From NCBI GenBank assembly GCA_003024985.2, contig PXIH01S0017053.1: a stretch of DNA of 13,730 nt; one strand, 5' to 3'. Under the pieces are notes generated by a model. It was not told where the DNA came from. It was given only the letters and a program-made list of their open reading frames with translations, and searched no databases. The DNA is from Euperipatoides rowelli (lineage: Eukaryota > Onychophora > Udeonychophora > Euonychophora > Peripatopsidae). Position numbers and translations under genes: made by a program. Of the stretch, positions 1-8,193 are shown in pieces; the first letter of the stretch is position 1; every line of letters starts with the position of its first letter.

Positions 1-109
1 AAAATCTGTTACATTTGACCTTTAACAAATCATGACTAAATCTTTTAATGTTTATTTTTCAAATGAGACTACAAATATACTGTAACTATTACAATTCTGT
101 AAAAAAATA

Positions 110-133
110 TTTTTTTTTTTTTTTTTTTTTTTT
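110..133. repeat. Poly-T run of 24 bases
   Basis: An uninterrupted run of 24 T follows a short A run. Read on the minus strand it is a poly-A tract, as left by retroposed SINE, LINE or processed copies, but no recognisable retroposon body or target duplication is visible next to it. It may be a simple slippage product. Confidence 0.85.
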
Positions 134-203
134 AGAAAAATTTCATTTAGGATGTCTTATCAGGTGTTATTGTCAACAAGTACAGAAGAAACATTATTTC
201 AAT

Positions 204-290
204 TAGGGGTGTACCAAATATCATTTTGAATTTCAATGGCCGAATATCAATTAGTTGCAAATTATTCGGAAAAGTTCTAATATCGTCTTT
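204..290 (+). mobile_element. Possible decayed end of a hAT-type DNA transposon
   Basis: The stretch opens with TAGGGGTGTACC and then carries scattered CGAATAT/ATTCGG words. From general knowledge, many hAT-type terminal repeats begin with (C/T)AGGGGTGTACC followed by repeated CCGAATA or CCGGTA words. The matching opposite end was not found in this window, so it is a fragment at best. A similar GTGTACCGG start lies at the far end of the window (13691). Confidence 0.25.
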
Positions 291-402
291 CATTACTATC
301 AAATGATTTTTAATTTATTTTATTAAAATAAATAAATTTGCTTACAGGCCCCGAGCAACAAAGTACCGGCATTGCATTTATCTAACTATAAGGCAAGTTT
401 GA

Positions 403-1055
403 TCATGATGTCTGTCACGCTGCTCAGCCATCTTCGGCGAGCCGATGACGCCCAAATATGTTTTAGCTCTATTTTCTGTCCATAGATGTCGCTGTATCCA
501 TAATTTTTGACAGGCTTTTAAGTATAGCAACCTAAGAAGAAGAAATTAATGTCCATCATTTTTGACGTGCTTTTAAACTAGTCCAATATAATAAAACGCT
601 AGTTTGGTCACTTTAGTCATGATGTCTGTCACGCTGCTCGGCCATCTTCGGTGAGCCGATGACGTCCGAATATGTTTCCGATATATTTTCTGGCCATAGA
701 TGTCGCTGTATCCATAATTTTTGACAGGCTTTTTTTTAAACTAGTCCAATATAATAAAAAGCCAGTTTGGTCATGATGATCATGTCATGCTGCTCGGCCA
801 TCTTCGGCGAGCCTCAGCCAATGATGTCCGAAGATTTTTCCGCTATATTTTCAGTCCATAGATGTCGCTGTATCCATCATTTTTACAGGCTTTTAAACTC
901 GTCCAATATAATAAAAGGCCTGTTTGGTCACTTTGGTCATGATGTCTGTCAAGCTACTCGGCCATCTTCGGCGAGCTGATGACGCCCAAAGATAATTTTT
1001 ATTGTATCGGTCATTTTTGATGGGCTTTTAAACTTGTACCGGTATGTTATAACAA
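403..1055 (+). repeat. Four-copy tandem repeat, unit about 155-165 bp
   Basis: Copies begin with TCATGATG-like sequence at 403, 617, 771 and 937, so spacings are 214, 154 and 166 bp. The shared order is TCATGATGTCTGTCACGCTG, then a GCCATCTTCGG core, CATAGATGTCGCTGTATCC, a TTTTTGACAGGCTTTTAAAC block and GTCCAATATAATAAAA. The first copy is longer because it holds a partial second version of the TTTTTGAC...GTCCAATATAATAAAA half. The last copy has lost the GATGTCGCTGT segment and ends near 1050. The copies differ by many substitutions and small indels, so the array is not recently homogenised. It could be a small satellite or the tandem core of a larger element. Short open frames across it are unlikely to be genes. 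Confidence 0.9.
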
Positions 1056-2169
1056 ATAGCTTATTTCTATTCGTCACAATATGTTAAAAGCTTGCTGGGA
1101 AGAAAAGACTTTAGAAGACAACTGCTGTAGGTTAAAACGTTTGTTGTCACGAACAAATAAAATAGAAAAGGTGAATGGAAATAAATAAACTGATCTGTAA
1201 ACCGTAAAGACCACTGCCTTTCCGTCGACATAAAATCATAAAATAATATGCTGACGAACATAAATATATTCGTGTAAAGGCAGCAGCCTAACCATATGCG
1301 AATACAGACAAAATTGGTATGCAAGATCTTCATTTTATAGTATGGGTAGAACATGCATACAAATTTACAAATAACTACATAATTTAATTAAATAATTAGT
1401 ACGTTTATGTGAGGGTGAATATCTCAAGCGATAATTAGATTCAGAGTTTTGCCAGGTCTCTATTAACATGCCGTTCAAAATGGTCATCAGCTCATAAATG
1501 GCGTATTAGGAAAATAACTACCGTATATCTTGAGATTAATTTGGCTATCGCCTAAAGGTACCATTTAACAAACAATAAAATAAATAAACAAAACCCCCAA
1601 TCGTTGCATTGTCCTAAGCTTAAATAATGTGTAAAATAAATTTTAGCGGGTTCAAAATAGTCAAGGTTAGTTATAGGTTATCAATATAATAACTGTAAAC
1701 AGGCAGTTAAAGTTCTTGATTTGCAATCCTTAGCAACACGTCGAAACAATCGCTGAAATTTACTAGACACTTTTTTTTTTAAAAAAAAAAATCCAGATTA
1801 CCTTCCACACACCTAGCAGGAACACAAGATTGGGGAATTTAGATCAAAATCCCAATTTAAAATTTCAACGATATAAAAATCCTTTATTGGGATAATTTTT
1901 CTTTTTAAGAAATAACAATGAAAAAATGTTATGTACAATGTCTAATCAGAGAAGGGTTCTCCTAAATGACATATAACCATGGATTTTAACAAGCGGCCAT
2001 CTTGGTCGCCGAGTCAGAAATGATCAAATCTTTACTGACTTGACTAAGCCCACAGGCAGTGCCATCTTAATGCATGACCCCCTTGCCAGCTATTGTTTAC
2101 ATAAAAAAAGACTTTACATCAAAATATTTCCTACACCAGACACAAAATAAAAATGCAGAATCCTATTTT
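1056..2169. other. Non-coding stretch, no gene seen
   Basis: AT-rich sequence with frequent stops in all frames. The longest open frame (about 95 codons on the minus strand, 1067-1354) has a composition rich in Phe, Tyr, Cys and Leu, as expected from random AT-rich DNA. A T9A10 homopolymer palindrome lies near 1772-1790. No element boundaries were recognised. Confidence 0.6.
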
Positions 2170-2339
2170 GTTTTCATAAAAAATTAACTGAGAAGTACAA
2201 TGCTTCAAGAAAGAATAGATTGAGAAGTTTGTCGCTGATGTCCATTGAAAGTGATTTGCTTAAAGAAATAGACTTTGAAAAAGTCATTCATGACTTTGCA
2301 AAACAAAAATCAAGAAAAGTAACTCTAGTATCAGTATAA
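2170..2339 (+). pseudogene. hAT-family transposase fragment, C-terminal dimerisation region
   Basis: Two overlapping frames give pieces of one protein tail. The first (2170-2214) reads FIKN, an in-frame TAA, then LRSTMLQER. After a shift near 2214-2219, the second (2220-2339) reads LRSLSLMSIESDLLKEIDF, then EKVIHDFAKQKSRKV and a stop at 2337-2339. From family knowledge this matches the end of the hAT C-terminal dimerisation domain in animal hAT transposases of the ZMYM/ZBED-like kind, where a conserved LRSTM..ERL segment precedes L.LMSIE.D and a final basic FA..K.RKV. An intact transposase would be several hundred residues long; only about 55 are visible here, with one stop and one frameshift, so the copy is dead. 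AT-rich 3' sequence and a candidate element end (2449-2504) follow, which fits the 3' part of one decayed element. No catalytic residues are present in the fragment. Confidence 0.75.
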
Positions 2340-2448
2340 CTTTTTAAATATGTTCGCAATTTTTCAAATATTAAAATAAAAATTATAACTAGAATGTTGT
2401 TTATTCCTGTTGAGAACCTAAAGTAGTTTAGAAAATAATTTCTGTTAG

Positions 2449-2504
2449 AGGGCCCCATATCCTAAAGTGCCAAGGGCCCCCACTTGGCCCTGCCCGCAGG
2501 CCTA
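2449..2504 (+). mobile_element. Candidate 3' end of the decayed hAT element
   Basis: A GC-rich island in AT-rich DNA contains GGGCCCC, AAGTGCCAAGGGCCCCC, ACTTGGCCCTGCC and GCAGGCCTA. Its style resembles hAT terminal and subterminal sequence, and it lies about 110 bp downstream of the hAT transposase tail in the right orientation. The partner 5' terminus was not found, so the boundary is inferred. Confidence 0.35.
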
Positions 2505-2607
2505 GATAAAATCATTATTTTGTTTGTATGTTGTCATATGTAAACTATATTTGTGATAATAAACATTCAATAATTAGAGAGATTCCATCTCCTTGAGCAA
2601 TGGACTC

Positions 2608-2690
2608 CAGGCGCGTAGCTACCAGTGGGAAGTCAGGATGTAGTCCGAGGGTCCCAGCTGAATGGGTGCCCCGTGAATTTTTAGCCTACA
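2608..2690 (+). mobile_element. Possible DNA-transposon terminus (CAGGCGCGTAGCTACC)
   Basis: The stretch starts CAGGCGCGTAGCTACCAGTG and continues through GGGTCCCAGC and GGGTGCCCCG. Transposon ends of the form CAGG(C/G)GCGTAGC followed by G-rich sequence are widespread in animal hAT-like elements, from general knowledge. The complementary end (GCTACGCGCCTG) was not found downstream, so this is a truncated copy or a chance likeness. Confidence 0.3.
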
Positions 2691-3340
2691 GTACACTATA
2701 TTTCCCTTAGTAAAAATTAAGTTAAATTTTTTTTTAAATAATTAAGGCAAGTTTAACTGAGTTAAAATTAAAAAAAAAAAATACACTTGAGCCACTACGA
2801 ATACATTAAGCTTACTGTACATTTCCTCCTCCCCCCCCCCCTTTTCATAATAGAATGAGATAGCCTGTTTAGTTGAGTAATTGTAGGTTTTTCAACTCGA
2901 TGTGCATAGCAAAACCAAATGAATTAAAAGGTTTGTGATGTATTAATTTAAAAGCTTCATCTTACGATAAAGTTTAAATTTACAATACTATAATAATAAT
3001 AGTAAATAACTAGCAAGTAAATCCGTTACACGGGCATCAACCATTTTTTTTTTAAGCCCTTTATATGTAAGAGAAAACATCACTTAAAGTTTCTGAAAAT
3101 AGTTCCCACGCTGATCTTTTAAGCCCGTTAAACCTTTTTTAATATATATCACAGTGATTTAAGAGGGGGCAAAAACAGTTTTGACTAAGCCCATTAGATG
3201 TCGCTGTTACTGGCTTCGGAATATGCTATTCCAATATTAGTATATATGATTAAATATAATAGTCTATTAACATTTAATAATTTATGGGTAGATTTTGTAA
3301 TAAAAATGCACCAAAATGACCAAATTCATCTCTTGAAATT

Positions 3341-3440
3341 TTATTTTCAGGGGGATTTGCCTCTGAAATCCCCCACCAGGGCTCTGCCCCTGAATCCTAC
3401 TGGGGGGCTGACTGCCCCAGACGTTTCACTGATGGACTAT
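3341..3440 (+). repeat. GC-rich motif block related to part of the 10621-12004 element
   Basis: The block contains CACCAGGGCTCTGCCCCTGA followed by ATCCTACTGGGGGGCT. The complement of about 11125-11190, inside the 1,384-bp element, reads CACCAGGGTTTGCCCCTGGA and then ATTTTGCTACATGGGCT. The two stretches agree over most of about 35 bases in the same order. They may be relics of one repeat family, or both may be the low-complexity GGG/CCC words common in invertebrate mobile elements. Confidence 0.35.
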
Positions 3441-3623
3441 TTGGTCAGAGGGATTTATGGTTTCATTCAATGAGAATTTGAAACCAAGAAAGAAAAGACC
3501 CCACAAAAACATATTTTATAGTCCTTTAAATAGATGCAGGCTGTGCCCCATATGTGCTACATACCAACAATCAGTTAACAATAAATGATTTCTAACATTT
3601 TGTATATTATTATCTGTAGGTGT

Positions 3624-3629
3624 TTTATT
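3624..3629 (-). promoter_or_regulatory. Polyadenylation signal AATAAA for the zinc-finger gene
   Basis: TTTATT on the plus strand is AATAAA on the minus strand, about 60 bases after the zinc-finger stop codon (3688-3690). The position fits a short 3' UTR. Other AATAAA-like words occur by chance in this AT-rich DNA. Confidence 0.5.
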
Positions 3630-3687
3630 ACATTTTGTAATTATCAAAAATTTACATTGATATTGAAATTGACTGCGTAAAATATAT

Positions 3688-5313
3688 TCATTTTGTTCTG
3701 TAAATACAATATTTTTGGTGTGTAATTAAGTCACATCTGCTTTTATTATAATAAGGACAATAACAACAATGAAACGTTATCTCATCTGTATGCTGCGCTT
3801 CGTGTAAAATTAACAAGTACAAAGTTTTTGCTTGGTAGTTACAAGTATCACATTGTTGCATCTGTAAACTATTTAAGTTATTGTGTTCACGATCCAAAAT
3901 ACAATTCACAATTTTGAAGTTTTCACTTACTTCCAGACCCACATCTCTCTTTTCACACTCAGAAAAATCAAGTTGAATATTTTCGTTAGGATGGAGTACA
4001 TTCAAATCTTCTGTAAAATGTATCCGTTTATGTTTAATTAAATCACTCTTAAACAGTGTATTATAATCACATTCTTTACAACAAAAATGTTTTTTTACAG
4101 TAGTGGATGTAATTTTAATTTTCTTGTCAAAATTATTTGCATCGATAAATGTTTCTGCATGAAATTTATTCGCAGCTTTATCTTCTTCATGATCATTTTG
4201 ATGCTGTTGAAAGTAAATCTTGCGATTGGTCTTAAAATCACATTCGGAGCAATTATATTGGAAAGAGCTTTTTGAATTATTGCACTGGTGAATTTTAAAA
4301 CTGTAGATATCGGTAGTATTGAAGTGACAATGATCACACTTAAATGTTCCAAAATGAGTGAAATTAGGTTTTCTAAAAAATTGATACCAAACTTTTCCAT
4401 CATCACATTCCCCAGTAAGATTACATAATTTATGCTTATTAAACTTTTTAGGACATAGGGTTCTAAAATTGCATTTTGCACATTGAAATTTATATCTTTC
4501 AGAGTGGATACTTGAATGTATTTTAAAAAGCTCTTTATCATTAGTCTTATATAGGCAGATATTACAGAATATTATGACGTCAGAATTGTGATAAAGTTTG
4601 TGAGTTTGAAAAGTGTGCCATTTATTGGTTCTGAAATGACAGTTCGCGCAATGCAATTCATAATCTCCAAAACAAGTACATCGATGATTTTGATAATCCT
4701 CTTCATTGTTGAATTTGAACTTGCACCCTTCACATTCAAATATCTTTTCTTCGGAATGACTCCTCTGATGACTTTGAAAAACATCCTTCCAGTTGGTTTT
4801 GTATTCACATTTGGTACATAGAAACGAGTACTTCCCAGTATGGTTCAATTGATGAATCTTCAAATAATATTCCACGTTACTCTTGTACGAGCATTCGGTA
4901 CAATTAAATTTGTATTTTAAAGAATGATTCCGCTGATGAATTTTAAAACCATACACAAATTTGGTTGTAAAAGGGCATTTGTCACAAATGAATATTTTTT
5001 CCTCATCACATGTCGCTGCTTGAAAATTTGAATTGTTCTCTTTTATTTCATTATTTAATTCACCATCAACAGATTGGTCTTTTATTTTTTCCAAATGTGT
5101 AGAGTATGTATGGCCATTTAAATATTTAGGAAAAATTGTTGTGCAGTTAGTTTCAGGATAGTGGACTGATTGTTTTAAAGGTTCACGCAATGGACTAATC
5201 GACTTGTCTTTATCATTAGTTTTGAAATCATCCACATCAGCCAAAGTCTTTTCAATGTTGTACTCGGTAGGACCAGACTTTATAACGGTAATGTAAGAAC
5301 TGTTTATATTCAT
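3688..5313 (-). CDS. C2H2 poly-zinc-finger protein, probable nuclear DNA-binding factor
   Basis: A 541-residue protein is read from the first ATG (5311-5313) to TGA (3688-3690). An in-frame TGA lies at 5338-5340; the open frame runs six codons above the ATG but has no other ATG, so this start is preferred. Residues 1-105 have no fingers. Fingers follow C-x2-C-x12-H-x3-H. Seven in a row have first Cys at 110, 138, 166, 194, 222, 250 and 278, exactly 28 apart. After an insert, more start at 326, 355, 412, 488 and 516. Finger 4 (H210, C214), finger 7 (H294, C297) and finger 12 (H532, C536) end in Cys instead of His; finger 8 lacks a normal last ligand (H342, then C344). Linkers are not the canonical TGEKP type, and many fingers carry an aromatic residue two after the second Cys and T or N two further on, as in hunchback- and REST-like fingers. 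Such proteins usually bind DNA in the nucleus; the target is unknown. The gene appears intronless. An AG at about 5302, just inside the ATG (ATAAACAG), could be a splice acceptor from an unseen upstream exon. Confidence 0.88.
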   Translation of the reverse strand: MNINSSYITVIKSGPTEYNIEKTLADVDDFKTNDKDKSISPLREPLKQSVHYPETNCTTIFPKYLNGHTYSTHLEKIKDQSVDGELNNEIKENNSNFQAATCDEEKIFICDKCPFTTKFVYGFKIHQRNHSLKYKFNCTECSYKSNVEYYLKIHQLNHTGKYSFLCTKCEYKTNWKDVFQSHQRSHSEEKIFECEGCKFKFNNEEDYQNHRCTCFGDYELHCANCHFRTNKWHTFQTHKLYHNSDVIIFCNICLYKTNDKELFKIHSSIHSERYKFQCAKCNFRTLCPKKFNKHKLCNLTGECDDGKVWYQFFRKPNFTHFGTFKCDHCHFNTTDIYSFKIHQCNNSKSSFQYNCSECDFKTNRKIYFQQHQNDHEEDKAANKFHAETFIDANNFDKKIKITSTTVKKHFCCKECDYNTLFKSDLIKHKRIHFTEDLNVLHPNENIQLDFSECEKRDVGLEVSENFKIVNCILDREHNNLNSLQMQQCDTCNYQAKTLYLLILHEAQHTDEITFHCCYCPYYNKSRCDLITHQKYCIYRTK

Positions 5314-6359
5314 GTTAACGTTTATATGCAATAATTTTCAACAAAATAAAATATACAATTTCTAGTCACTCTTAAGTTCAAATATAGGTATATTGTTAAT
5401 AAAGTTAGGTTCTAATTTAGAATAATAATATACAATTTCTGCCATAAAATGAGAACAGAAATAAAATTTGGATAAACTGGAAGATTCGATAAGGGTGAAA
5501 AATTTCATCTACATTTTGGTAAATATCGATAACAGTCTTGTTTCATGAGCATTATATTATTTGAATTGTTTGGATTAATCATTTTGTTTCTTCATTACTG
5601 ATAATGTATGAAGATAGCATATTATTAACGTTATGAAATACCATAAGTATAAATGTTTATACGGTATATAAGGTCAAAAATCCTTATTAATCACCAACGT
5701 AAAAGTTGTTACCTGCTCAGTTTATTCAAAATAATGACAATATCAGAATTGTTCAAAATATAAATACATTATCTGATCGATAAGTATTACAGGCGCGAGA
5801 TGTTTTTTTGTTTGTTTGGTTTACCTAGTTCACTACCGTATGTACCTAAATCAAAAAGGTTTGTAAAACAATCAAGTACAAATCTCTTATACTTGTCTTT
5901 ACAGAATCCAAGTCATTTTTTTCTGGTTTGTTACATCCACAATTTTAACTCTTAGGATGTCTCTTGGTTCATACAGTAATCTTATATGTTGAATTCTTTT
6001 CTGGCTGTAAAAGCATTTTGACAATATCTATTGTGAATTACTTTTGGCTATTCTTGTGTACAGTTCCTTTGTTTATACTTTCATCCTGCAGAAGGCAGTA
6101 TTGTCTCTTGTGATTTATTTGGGTCATTTATTTATTTGTATTTGCTTCTATCTTGCATATGGTATTATTGGTTCTGATTTTGCTTGGATTGTCTAGTTCA
6201 TTTTAAGGATCAAATACATAATTTATGTGTTAATTAAATTTGGGGACATATTTCATACTGTATTTTTAATACTTAAAAAAATAAATAAATAAATAAAAGG
6301 ATTAGGACTTTTGAATCTTGAACAATTTTAGTCCAAAATTAAGACATAGCTACATTGAA
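5314..6359. other. 5' flank of the zinc-finger gene and non-coding sequence
   Basis: No open frame of note. The first few hundred bases should hold the zinc-finger promoter, but no single TATA box stands out because TATA-like words are common here (for example near 5662). Read on the minus strand, 5880-6359 is A-rich, with several AATAAA words near 6125-6140, and could be a 3' UTR of the possible exon at 6360-6432. Confidence 0.5.
6275..6298 (+). repeat. (AAAT)n microsatellite
   Basis: Five A-rich tetranucleotide units follow an A run. Such tails often end LINE or SINE copies, but no recognisable retroposon body precedes it. Confidence 0.8.
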
Positions 6360-6432
6360 CTAGAATAAATTAAAGATGTTTCCATTTGGATCCAGTTTCA
6401 TCCAGCGTGATACTAATTGACTGCTAATATAT
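6360..6432 (-). other. Possible terminal exon or decayed mariner-type transposase tail
   Basis: On the minus strand a T-rich tract ends in TTTCATTTCCAG at 6433, a good splice-acceptor sequence. After one base the next 23 codons read YISSQLVSRWMKLDPNG and then NIFNLF, followed by TAG (6360-6362). The residue mix looks like real protein. Two readings fit. It may be the last exon of a minus-strand gene whose other exons lie beyond long introns or outside the window. Or it may be the degenerate end of a mariner-like transposase, whose C-terminus often has an RW.KC....G.Y arrangement. No upstream exon with a matching donor was found. Confidence 0.25.
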
Positions 6433-6507
6433 CTGGAAATGAAATAAAAAATAATAAATGAACAATATATAATGTATTAAGAAGATAAACCTAATCATGT
6501 GCTAGGG

Positions 6508-6812
6508 CAGGGGTCGGCAAAACTTTTCAACTTCCCTATTGCCACCCATACTGTATCGCTTTTAATCCATTCATTGTTTAAAAATTTCATAGTTGCTCCT
6601 ATAACAGGAATTTTTACGAGCAAGCAACACTAATGAGCAAAATTTGCTGGAAAAGACAATTATATTATGCATTCCATGACTATAGTAGAGAATATCTAAA
6701 TCACTGGCGTGATGATGCGGCCGTGCAAGTGAGATAGCCGCCATTAGAAAGAGACACAAAATTTTACTAAAGAGCCGCAGGGAACTCATAAGCCTTGGGT
6801 TGCCGACCCCTG
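6508..6812. mobile_element. Non-autonomous hAT-type element (MITE), 305 bp, with TSD
   Basis: The left end reads CAGGGGTCGGCAAAACTTTT and the complement of the right end reads CAGGGGTCGGCAACCCAAGG, so the first 13 bases are a perfect inverted repeat. The flanks are TGCTAGGG (6500-6507) and CGCTAGGG (6813-6820), an 8-bp target-site duplication with one mismatch. The CAGGGGTCGGCAA terminus and 8-bp duplication are typical of the hAT superfamily. A subterminal AGAGCCGCAGGGAACTC is also hAT-like. There is no transposase. A 102-codon minus-strand frame that covers most of the element is unlikely to be a gene. Confidence 0.9.
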
Positions 6813-7208
6813 CGCTAGGGACATTGTGATGGAAAATAATAATTTGAAATGTCAACAAAGAGAAATATTGATAAAACAATTAAAAAGGTATGTTGTAGGT
6901 GAAAGTTTGCATCATTTCTAACAAGAAAATCAGTGCCAATGCTTTATTTGATAATGATGAGAGGTAATAGAAATTCCTCACTGTGTAAAACAAAAAACAA
7001 TAATTAAGGTGTTAAATTTTCTAAATACTTAACTAGACAGACAAATTCCTGCTTTTATACATGCTGTGATGCTGTTCATAAAATTTTTCACTTATTACGA
7101 AAAATCAATAAAAAAAATGCTGTAGGCAGCGATGAACAATTAGCAGCAAAGTGGAGATAAACGTATAAAGTTTTATTACAATTTTAATGCTTCCACATGA
7201 ATGAACTT
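6813..7208. other. Non-coding stretch, no gene seen
   Basis: AT-rich spacer between two MITEs with stops in all frames. Apart from the right target-site copy of the hAT MITE at its start, no repeat, RNA gene or protein fragment was recognised. Confidence 0.55.
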
Positions 7209-7451
7209 GGTCAAGGTCCGTTATCTGCCCACCAATATGGCTGACAGAAGTTAAAATTATCAAATTTTGTGCTCAGCAAAGGATTATTTCACCTCTAGAT
7301 TATCCTAGGGTTTAGGGTTACGGTAAGGTTAGGACAAAGAAAATATACTAAAATCAGCGAGAAAAATAGTAATTCAACACGCTACTATGTTTTAGTTGTC
7401 ATAAGACTACTAACGTTAATTATGTTGGTGGGCAGGTAATGGAATCTGACT
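7209..7451. mobile_element. MITE copy 1 of a two-copy family, 243 bp
   Basis: The left end reads GGTCAAGGTCCGTTATCTGC then CCACCAA; the complement of the right end reads AGTCAGATTCCATTACCTGC then CCACCAA. The terminal inverted repeat is therefore about 27 bases with several mismatches. The flanks ATGAACTT (7201-7208) and GGGAAATT (7452-7459) agree at 5 of 8 positions, consistent with an eroded 8-bp target duplication. A full-length relative in the opposite orientation lies at 12332-12568. An 8-bp duplication points to hAT or possibly a Mutator/P-like group; the superfamily is not settled. It encodes nothing. Confidence 0.85.
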
Positions 7452-7458
7452 GGGAAAT

Positions 7459-7608
7459 TCATGGTCTGGAGTCCATCTCGCCAATATATAATTTATTGCC
7501 AAAGTTTTGTACATCAATGTCGGAGACAGTCCCAATAGCATCCATTATCCTCGTCTTCAGTTTTTCGCCATCTGGCACAAAATTTGAATAGGCACTATAG
7601 ACATCAGG
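7459..7608 (-). pseudogene. Possible Tc1/mariner-type transposase C-terminal fragment
   Basis: The minus-strand frame reads PDVYSAYSNFVPDGEK, LKTRIMDAIGTVSDIDVQ, then NFGNKLYIGEMDSRP and TGA (7459-7461). From memory of insect Tc1/mariner-related transposases, the tail has VY, a spacer of about ten residues with prolines, LK.RI..A...V, then a segment with an aromatic or Trp and basic residues. The VY-(12)-LKTRI order here fits. The last part is poor and lacks the usual RLD..R....HIE, so the copy would be truncated. The frame is open to 7671. Alternatively it is an exon, since TTCTTGTTACAG just before 7607 resembles a splice acceptor, but no GT donor is visible at its end. It abuts MITE copy 1. 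Confidence 0.4.
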
Positions 7609-8193
7609 ACTGTAACAAGAATCTTGGGGGCACATGGCAAAGGTTTTTTTAATACCCCACCACCCTAATACCTAAAAAAGCTGTATATCTAGAAGACATT
7701 TATGTACAACAAAGGGTCAACAACAGTTACAACACTGATACATGCTGCCCTCTCCATTTCAGAATTGGCACTACAAACTTTATAAATCCTAGTTAAAATT
7801 AGCCACTACTAAATTGTGCTAATTTACAAGATAGAACAACTGTTTAAATTATATTGGCTACCCACCTTCATCTCCACAGAATCCCTGTCAACACCTAAAA
7901 TGCAAATTTCATTGACAACATAAAAATGAACAAACAAAATGTTTTCAAGGCCCACCTCTAAACATCACAGCATCAAACTGCTTCTACCCAGAGCATAAGT
8001 CTGGATAGTCTATTGGATTTAAATGATCTCACTTTTAATCTGTGTAGACTTGATATGATGTTAAAAATTGAGAAAAAAATAATGTAAACTTATATTAGTC
8101 CCTTGTCACTGTGTTTTCACCCAGCAAAATGAACAGCACTATGTTCCCTGTAGTTATTTCACATTCTTGACTATAACAGTGCCAAATCATTGA
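7609..8193. other. Non-coding stretch, no gene seen
   Basis: Slightly less AT-rich than its surroundings but with stops in all frames. No recognisable protein segment or repeat. Its right edge runs into the cyclophilin pseudogene without a visible boundary or target duplication. Confidence 0.5.

Larger units (their letters stand above)
1..402. other. Non-coding stretch, no gene seen
   Basis: No open frame with protein-like composition was found on either strand. The stretch is AT-rich and holds a 24-base T run (110-133) and a possible transposon end near 204, both listed separately. The remainder is unassigned. Confidence 0.6.
2505..3623. other. Non-coding stretch with transposon-like and simple-sequence scraps
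   Basis: No convincing gene. It holds a transposon-like end at 2608, an 11-base C run (2831-2841), an AATAATAATA tract near 2991 and a GC-rich motif block at 3341-3440. The open frame 3198-3473 crosses this GC-rich block and looks like repeat translated by chance. Confidence 0.55.

Noticed and set aside
767-979. 70-codon plus-strand frame
   Set aside because: It runs across the 160-bp tandem repeat; the other copies break the frame and the composition is not protein-like.
1067-1354. 95-codon minus-strand frame
   Set aside because: Random-looking AT-rich composition, no motif, no supporting signals.
1980-2015. Relationship of GCGGCCATCTTGGTCGCCGAG to the 160-bp tandem repeat core
   Set aside because: Only short similarity (GGCCATCTT) with no flanking agreement; likely chance.
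3198-3473. 91-codon plus-strand frame
   Set aside because: Crosses a GC-rich repeat-like block; Pro and Leu richness comes from CCC and CTG words.
4087-4821. Several 62-148 codon frames on both strands within the zinc-finger gene
   Set aside because: They are other-frame readings of the zinc-finger coding sequence, lacking its regular Cys/His pattern.
5314-5331. Start of the zinc-finger protein six codons further upstream
   Set aside because: The upstream codon is TTG, not ATG, and there is a stop at 5338-5340; the first ATG is at 5311-5313.
6571-6879. 102-codon minus-strand frame
   Set aside because: Most of it lies in the 305-bp MITE and it extends past the element boundary with no change in character; no transposase motif.
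7300-7350. Telomere-like GGGTTTAGGGTTACGG
   Set aside because: It is only a few imperfect units inside MITE copy 1, and the second MITE copy has a diverged version (GGGCCCAGGGCTACC), so it is element sequence.
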